From Planktothrix sp. FACHB-1365 (GTDB lineage Bacteria; Cyanobacteriota; Cyanobacteriia; Cyanobacteriales; Microcoleaceae), in the NCBI RefSeq assembly GCF_014697575.1, contig NZ_JACJSC010000013.1, forward strand, positions 62,001 through 126,000: 64,000 nt of DNA, read 5' to 3'. This document shows positions 60,215 to 64,000 of this stretch, piece after piece (the first letter of the stretch is position 1; the number at the start of each line of letters is the position of its first letter). The notes below the pieces were generated by a model, which saw only the letters and a list, made by a program, of their open reading frames with translations, ran no database searches and was not told where the DNA came from. The position numbers and the translations under genes are program-made.

Positions 60215-61507
60215 ATGATTTATGTTGTTGGTATTGGGTTAGATGGGAGATCAGGACTGAGTGAGTCTGTTCTTAATATCATTGCAGGTGCAACTGTATT
60301 AGTCGGAAGCGATCGCCATTTAAGTTATTTTCCTGAACATCTAGCTGCTCGTTTAATCTTAGGAGATTTAACAGAAATAATTGTTTCTATTCGTCAGCAA
60401 TTAACAAGATGGGAAATTGAAAAAAAACAATCTACTAATAATTATATTGTCATTTTAGTATCGGGTGATCCGTTATTTTTTGGATTAGGTCGTTTATTAA
60501 TTGCTGAATTTCCGCCGGAACAATTAACGTTTTATCCCCATATTAGCTCGATTCAATTAGCCTTTAATCGGATTAAAATTCCTTGGCAAGATGCACGAAT
60601 TCTAAGTGTTCATGGTCGTTCTATGGAAACCTTAATTCAAGCTTTACAACAGGGAGCAGAAAAAATAGCAATTTTAACGGATAATCTTTATAATCCCTCG
60701 GCGATCGCTCAATTAATCAAGAGTTTAGATTTACCAAGTCGTTATCAATTTTGGGTCTGCGAAAATTTAGGGGGAAAGGATGAACGAGTCCAACAATGGG
60801 AGATAGAATCTTTAAAAAATCCAGAATTTTCTTCCTTAAATATTGTAATATTATTACGTGAATCTGGTTTAAGAATAGAGCCTTTAGAGTTATCTAAAAT
60901 TCCGACTTTTGGCATTCCTGATCAACTGTTTTTCAGTTATAGCGATCGCCCTGGACTGATGACAAAGCGGGAAGTTAGGACTTTAATCTTAGGAGAACTA
61001 GCTTTACAGCCGAAACAAACGATTTGGGATATTGGAGCCGGGACGGGTTCGGTTTCGATAGAAATTGCCAGACTTTTTCCTGATTCTACCGTTTATTCTA
61101 TCGAAAAAACAGCCGCCGGAACAACTTTAATTGAACAGAATCGCCAACGATTTCAAGTTAATAATGTCGTTTCTATTCATGGTGAAGCTCCCGAAATTTT
61201 ACATCATTTACGCTCACCGAATCGGATTTTTATTGGGGGAAGTGGAAACAATTTAAGCGAAATTTTAGGGATTTGCAGTATTCGTTTATCTCCGGGGGGT
61301 GTGATGGTTTTAGCCTTAGCAACCATTGAACATTTAAACACGGCGTTAAATTGGTTAGACCAACGAAAACGCATTGAACGGAGTTGGAGTTATCGGATTT
61401 TAACGGTACAATTATCCCGTTCCGTTCCCGTTGCTAATTTAACCCGTTTTTCTCCTCTCAACCCTGTTACGTTGTTAACGATTTGTCACCATAGTTTATT
61501 TGCGTAA
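60215..61507 (+). CDS. precorrin-6Y C5,15-methyltransferase (CbiET/CobL type)
   Basis: 430 residues. The N-terminal ~210 residues are a tetrapyrrole methylase (CbiE: YVVGIGLDGRSGLSE, VSGDPLFFGLG); the C-terminal ~190 are the SAM methylase/decarboxylase CbiT (PKQTIWDIGAGTGSVSIEIA, GGSGNNLSEIL). The fusion is the CobL/CbiET arrangement in corrin synthesis. It follows the methylmutase in the same operon. Confidence 0.92.
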   Translation: MIYVVGIGLDGRSGLSESVLNIIAGATVLVGSDRHLSYFPEHLAARLILGDLTEIIVSIRQQLTRWEIEKKQSTNNYIVILVSGDPLFFGLGRLLIAEFPPEQLTFYPHISSIQLAFNRIKIPWQDARILSVHGRSMETLIQALQQGAEKIAILTDNLYNPSAIAQLIKSLDLPSRYQFWVCENLGGKDERVQQWEIESLKNPEFSSLNIVILLRESGLRIEPLELSKIPTFGIPDQLFFSYSDRPGLMTKREVRTLILGELALQPKQTIWDIGAGTGSVSIEIARLFPDSTVYSIEKTAAGTTLIEQNRQRFQVNNVVSIHGEAPEILHHLRSPNRIFIGGSGNNLSEILGICSIRLSPGGVMVLALATIEHLNTALNWLDQRKRIERSWSYRILTVQLSRSVPVANLTRFSPLNPVTLLTICHHSLFA

Positions 61508-61827
61508 GTTAAGTTTAAGCAGGTTGGCTTGGTAAGCTTCGCAATCCCTCTGGGTCAGGGTTTTAGTTTGGGAGAAGGAATCGGAAGCAGAGGTTTGATG
61601 AGGAAGATGAGGCAGCTTAGAACAGGTAATCAACGATTTTATGGGCTTGCGAGGCTCAGAGAAAATGGCTGTAATACTGATTCTCTCATTGGGAACCCCG
61701 ATATGGCTCTGGATAAAGGTTCTGGCGATTTTAGGAAGGGGCAAAATCGGGTTTCAGCCAACGAGTTTCCTGAGCCTCGAAAATGCCTACTAGACAGTCG
61801 ATGGTGTATGGGTTTAAAATGGGAGGA
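61508..61827. other. spacer before CRISPR array, possible leader
   Basis: Open frames on both strands have no family resemblance and are not called. The array's repeats end in GAAAC on the plus strand, so the transcription leader would be expected here, but the region is not AT-rich like a typical leader. Confidence 0.4.
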
Positions 61828-62513
61828 CTCCCCACTCGCTGGGGAAATTAATTGATTGGAAACCCAATACCTTTAGGGTTTTCAAGAGCTTTACCATCTC
61901 CCCACTCGCTGGGGAAATTAATTGATTGGAAACGTAGTGACAGTACATCTGTCTTTTTGATGTACTTTCTCCCCACTCGCTGGGGAAATTAATTGATTGG
62001 AAACTTGGTCTATAAGACCAAAGAAGACGTGACTTTGGGAGTAGTCTCCCCACTCGCTGGGGAAATTAATTGATTGGAAACACTCGTTGGGGAGATGAAG
62101 CCCTTAATGCTTGGGCTCCCCACTCGCTGGGGAAATTAATTGATTGGAAACGCACTCCTTAAGTGGTTTGAGGAAGTGAACTGGCTCCCCACTCGCTGGG
62201 GAAATTAATTGATTGGAAACTCATGACAAACATCGCCTCTTTTATCGTGGGTTTCGTTTTTCTCCCCACTCGCTGGGGAAATTAATTGATTGGAAACAGA
62301 GATGTCTAAATATTCTTGCGGGCTTTCCTTTGCTCTCCCCACTCGCTGGGGAAATTAATTGATTGGAAACCAATTCCATCTTCAGCATTTTCAGGCCCAA
62401 TACGGCTCCCCACTCGCTGGGGAAATTAATTGATTGGAAACGAGAACAAGCGGAGTCGAAAGCTGTGTTTTCGCTTGCTCCCCACTCGCTGGGGAAATTA
62501 ATTGATTGGAAAC
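61828..62513 (+). CRISPR. CRISPR array: 10 repeats, 9 spacers
   Basis: Ten identical 36-nt repeats (starts 61828, 61898, 61969, 62046, 62116, 62185, 62262, 62335, 62406, 62478). Each starts CTCCCCACTCGCTGGGG, with a CCCCA/TGGGG stem, and ends TTGATTGGAAAC. Spacers are 33-41 nt. The 3' GAAAC end suggests plus-strand transcription. No degenerate repeat was seen at either end. No cas gene is in the window, so subtype is not assigned; processing depends on Cas proteins elsewhere. Confidence 0.97.
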
Positions 62514-62598
62514 ATATTGTTATGACCAATCAGTGTCAACTTTAAGGCTAAAAGTAGGCTAGGAAATCGAAAGTTCATTGATTTTTTTAAGCGTCCTA

Positions 62599-62681
62599 GA
62601 TCCCCCCTAACCCCCCTTGGAAAGGGGGGAACAGGAGATCAAAGTCCCCCTTTTTAAGGGGGATTTAGGGGGATCTAATCT
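62599..62681. repeat. 83-nt dispersed hairpin repeat, copy B (inverted)
   Basis: Reverse complement of the element at 41179-41261, with a few differences in the loop. It lies just after the CRISPR array. Confidence 0.75.
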
Positions 62682-62707
62682 TAGCTATAATCAGAGGTTG
62701 TCCGTAA

Positions 62708-62812
62708 TATAGCGCTACGCATTACGGTTAGGACATTTCTAAATTCTCAAACCCTTTCACTTCTTACTGTTCCCTGTTCCCTGTTCCCTGTTCCCTCGCG
62801 CGTAGCGCTATA
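62708..62812. repeat. STRR block bounded by 13-bp inverted repeats
   Basis: Four tandem CTGTTCC heptamers (62767-62794), a cyanobacterial STRR type, lie between TATAGCGCTACGC (62708-62720) and its inverse GCGTAGCGCTATA (62800-62812). Confidence 0.8.
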
Positions 62813-62837
62813 GTATCGGGAAATTGAGCAACAAAAT

Positions 62838-64000
62838 CTATCGTTTAAATCGTTGTTTAATTTTTAACCATTCATCCTCTAACAACGTATTTAAAACAGG
62901 AACTACAATTAAACTTAATAAGGTCGATGTCATTAACCCCCCAATAATTGCAACCGCCATCGGTTGTCTTAATTCTGCTCCTGCTCCTAACCCTAATGCA
63001 ATCGGTAACATCCCTAAAATCGTTGAGGCGGTGGTCATAATAATCGGTCTTAAACGTACAACCCCCGTTTCAATAATCGCATCATTTCGACTCATGCCTT
63101 TTTGACGAAGTTGGTTGACATAATCCATCAGAAGTAATACATTTTTATCTAATAATCCTAATAGGAAAATTAACCCAATTAACGAGATAATTCCAAAAGC
63201 ACTTTGAGTCACTAATAACGCTAACATTGCCCCAACTAAACATAAAGGCAGCGTTAACCCCACCACCGCAGGTTCCACCCAACGACCAAATAATAAAAAT
63301 AGTAACCCCAGCATACAAACCACCGAAAACAGTAGTGTTACCAGAAAACTATTTAAAACTTGACCAATTCTGGCAGAATCTCCGGTTAATTTTAAGGTGA
63401 CTCCATTGGGAATTAAAGGTTGGGCAATATTGAGCACTTGATGGGTTGCATCTCCTAATAATTGACCTTGACTTAAATTCGCCGTAACATAAGCCGCCCG
63501 TTGACCATTAAAGCGTTCAATTTGGTTAATCTCATTAGATGTATTTTCTTCTCCTGTTGCTCGAACATCCACAAAACCGGGTAATTTTGCGACTTTTTCT
63601 TGAAGGGTTTTGGCAGTCTTTTTTAACAGATTTACATCTTCTCCAACTAACACAATTTGTAAGGGTTTTTCATCTCCTGTTTCCACAAATTGCAAATCTT
63701 CTACACTAACGGTAACATTATTAATAGAAGGTAAATTTTCTCGAATTTGATCTTGTGCTTCTAAAGTGGTAAGTTGACGATCATTTTTTAATTTTACATA
63801 AATTCTGCCTTTATTGGGTTGTCCTTTAATGCCAATAATGGTAAAGGCTTCTTCCACATCAGGGGTATTTAAAACAACCTGTTCGATTTTATCTCCTGTT
63901 GTACGAGTTTTTCTCAGAAATAATTGAATGGGATTTCGAGCTAAATCAGTTAACCAATTAAACGCCCCTGGCTGTTGAAACATATCCGTTTCTGCGGTTG
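62838..64000 (-). CDS. RND efflux permease, 3' part (cut by window edge)
   Basis: About 388 C-terminal residues are in the window; the frame continues to the edge as ...TAETDMFQQPGAFNWL, so the ATG at 63983 is internal. Porter sequence (NRGR-like GRIYVKLKNDRQL) and membrane helices with GQVLNSFLVTLLFSVVCMLGLLFLLFGRW, LLDKNVLLLMDYVNQLRQKGMSRNDAIIETGVVRLRPIIMT (RND motif) and ATAG-like GAGAELRQPMAVAIIGG are visible. It pumps substrates by proton exchange; partner genes are not in view. Confidence 0.93.
   Translation of the reverse strand, partial: TAETDMFQQPGAFNWLTDLARNPIQLFLRKTRTTGDKIEQVVLNTPDVEEAFTIIGIKGQPNKGRIYVKLKNDRQLTTLEAQDQIRENLPSINNVTVSVEDLQFVETGDEKPLQIVLVGEDVNLLKKTAKTLQEKVAKLPGFVDVRATGEENTSNEINQIERFNGQRAAYVTANLSQGQLLGDATHQVLNIAQPLIPNGVTLKLTGDSARIGQVLNSFLVTLLFSVVCMLGLLFLLFGRWVEPAVVGLTLPLCLVGAMLALLVTQSAFGIISLIGLIFLLGLLDKNVLLLMDYVNQLRQKGMSRNDAIIETGVVRLRPIIMTTASTILGMLPIALGLGAGAELRQPMAVAIIGGLMTSTLLSLIVVPVLNTLLEDEWLKIKQRFKR

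Noticed and set aside
61529-61855. Plus-strand ORF of 108 residues before the CRISPR array
   Set aside because: No family resemblance, runs into the first repeat and overlaps another open frame on the opposite strand; likely chance.
61814-62529. Minus-strand ORFs reading FQSINFPSEWGE repeatedly
   Set aside because: They are translations of the CRISPR repeats, not genes; length comes from the repeat being free of stops in that frame.

Overview
The window is chromosomal DNA from a filamentous, Planktothrix/Oscillatoria-like cyanobacterium (organism inferred, not proven). The grounds are the many HIP1 octamers (GCGATCGC), low GC, cyanobacterial families (DUF3370, DUF4332, DUF29 remnant, sterol-desaturase/SDR fusion, DUF1868), a phylloquinone menC-menH pair, cobalamin genes, a GyrB intein at the site known from Synechocystis, heptameric STRR repeats and dispersed hairpin elements. 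No rRNA, tRNA or intact insertion sequence was recognised.

Layout. 0.1-2.9 kb: a vMAP-type HTH protein diverges from a membrane-anchored GTPase-like gene followed by two overlapping unknown ORFs joined by a possible -1 frameshift at A9. 2.9-5.8 kb: a divergent metal (Mn/Zn) ABC transporter. 5.8-14.6 kb: DUF29 remnant, beta-helix protein, aminopeptidase P, DUF4332 protein, TetR regulator, a catalytic/non-catalytic M16 peptidase pair and a toxin-antitoxin pair. 14.7-19.6 kb: gyrB with two different inteins (HNH and LAGLIDADG; the second also carries an XRE-like HTH). 19.8-31.4 kb: miaA, desaturase/SDR fusion, degenerate GGDEF protein, menC-menH, TPR-methyltransferase, tldD and an SGNH/MBOAT acylation pair.

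31.7-48.1 kb is the accessory part. It holds an unknown protein with a PIN-like partner, RloA/RloB-type defence genes, then (after alaS and a DUF3370 gene) a type I restriction-modification locus. Its hsdM, hsdS and hsdR are separated by intact and decayed toxin-antitoxin pieces: MNT/HepT remnants, an antitoxin with truncated PIN gene, DUF433, an antitoxin overlapping a nucleotidyltransferase remnant, an orphan VapB and an intact antitoxin/PIN pair. hsdR itself contains in-frame repeat-derived insertions.

48.2-56.8 kb: a 2358-residue LamG protein without a signal peptide, and a conserved unknown gene. 57.4-61.5 kb: LapA-like protein, holA, 2H-phosphoesterase-like protein, and two cobalamin genes (cobH/cbiC and a cbiET fusion). 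61.8-62.5 kb: a CRISPR array of ten identical 36-nt repeats and nine spacers with no cas gene in the window. The right edge cuts an RND efflux pump gene.

The strongest leads are the first module (10-bp phased repeats, HTH, GTPase, A9 overlap), the toxin-antitoxin fragments inside the hsd locus, the double-intein gyrB and the giant LamG protein.
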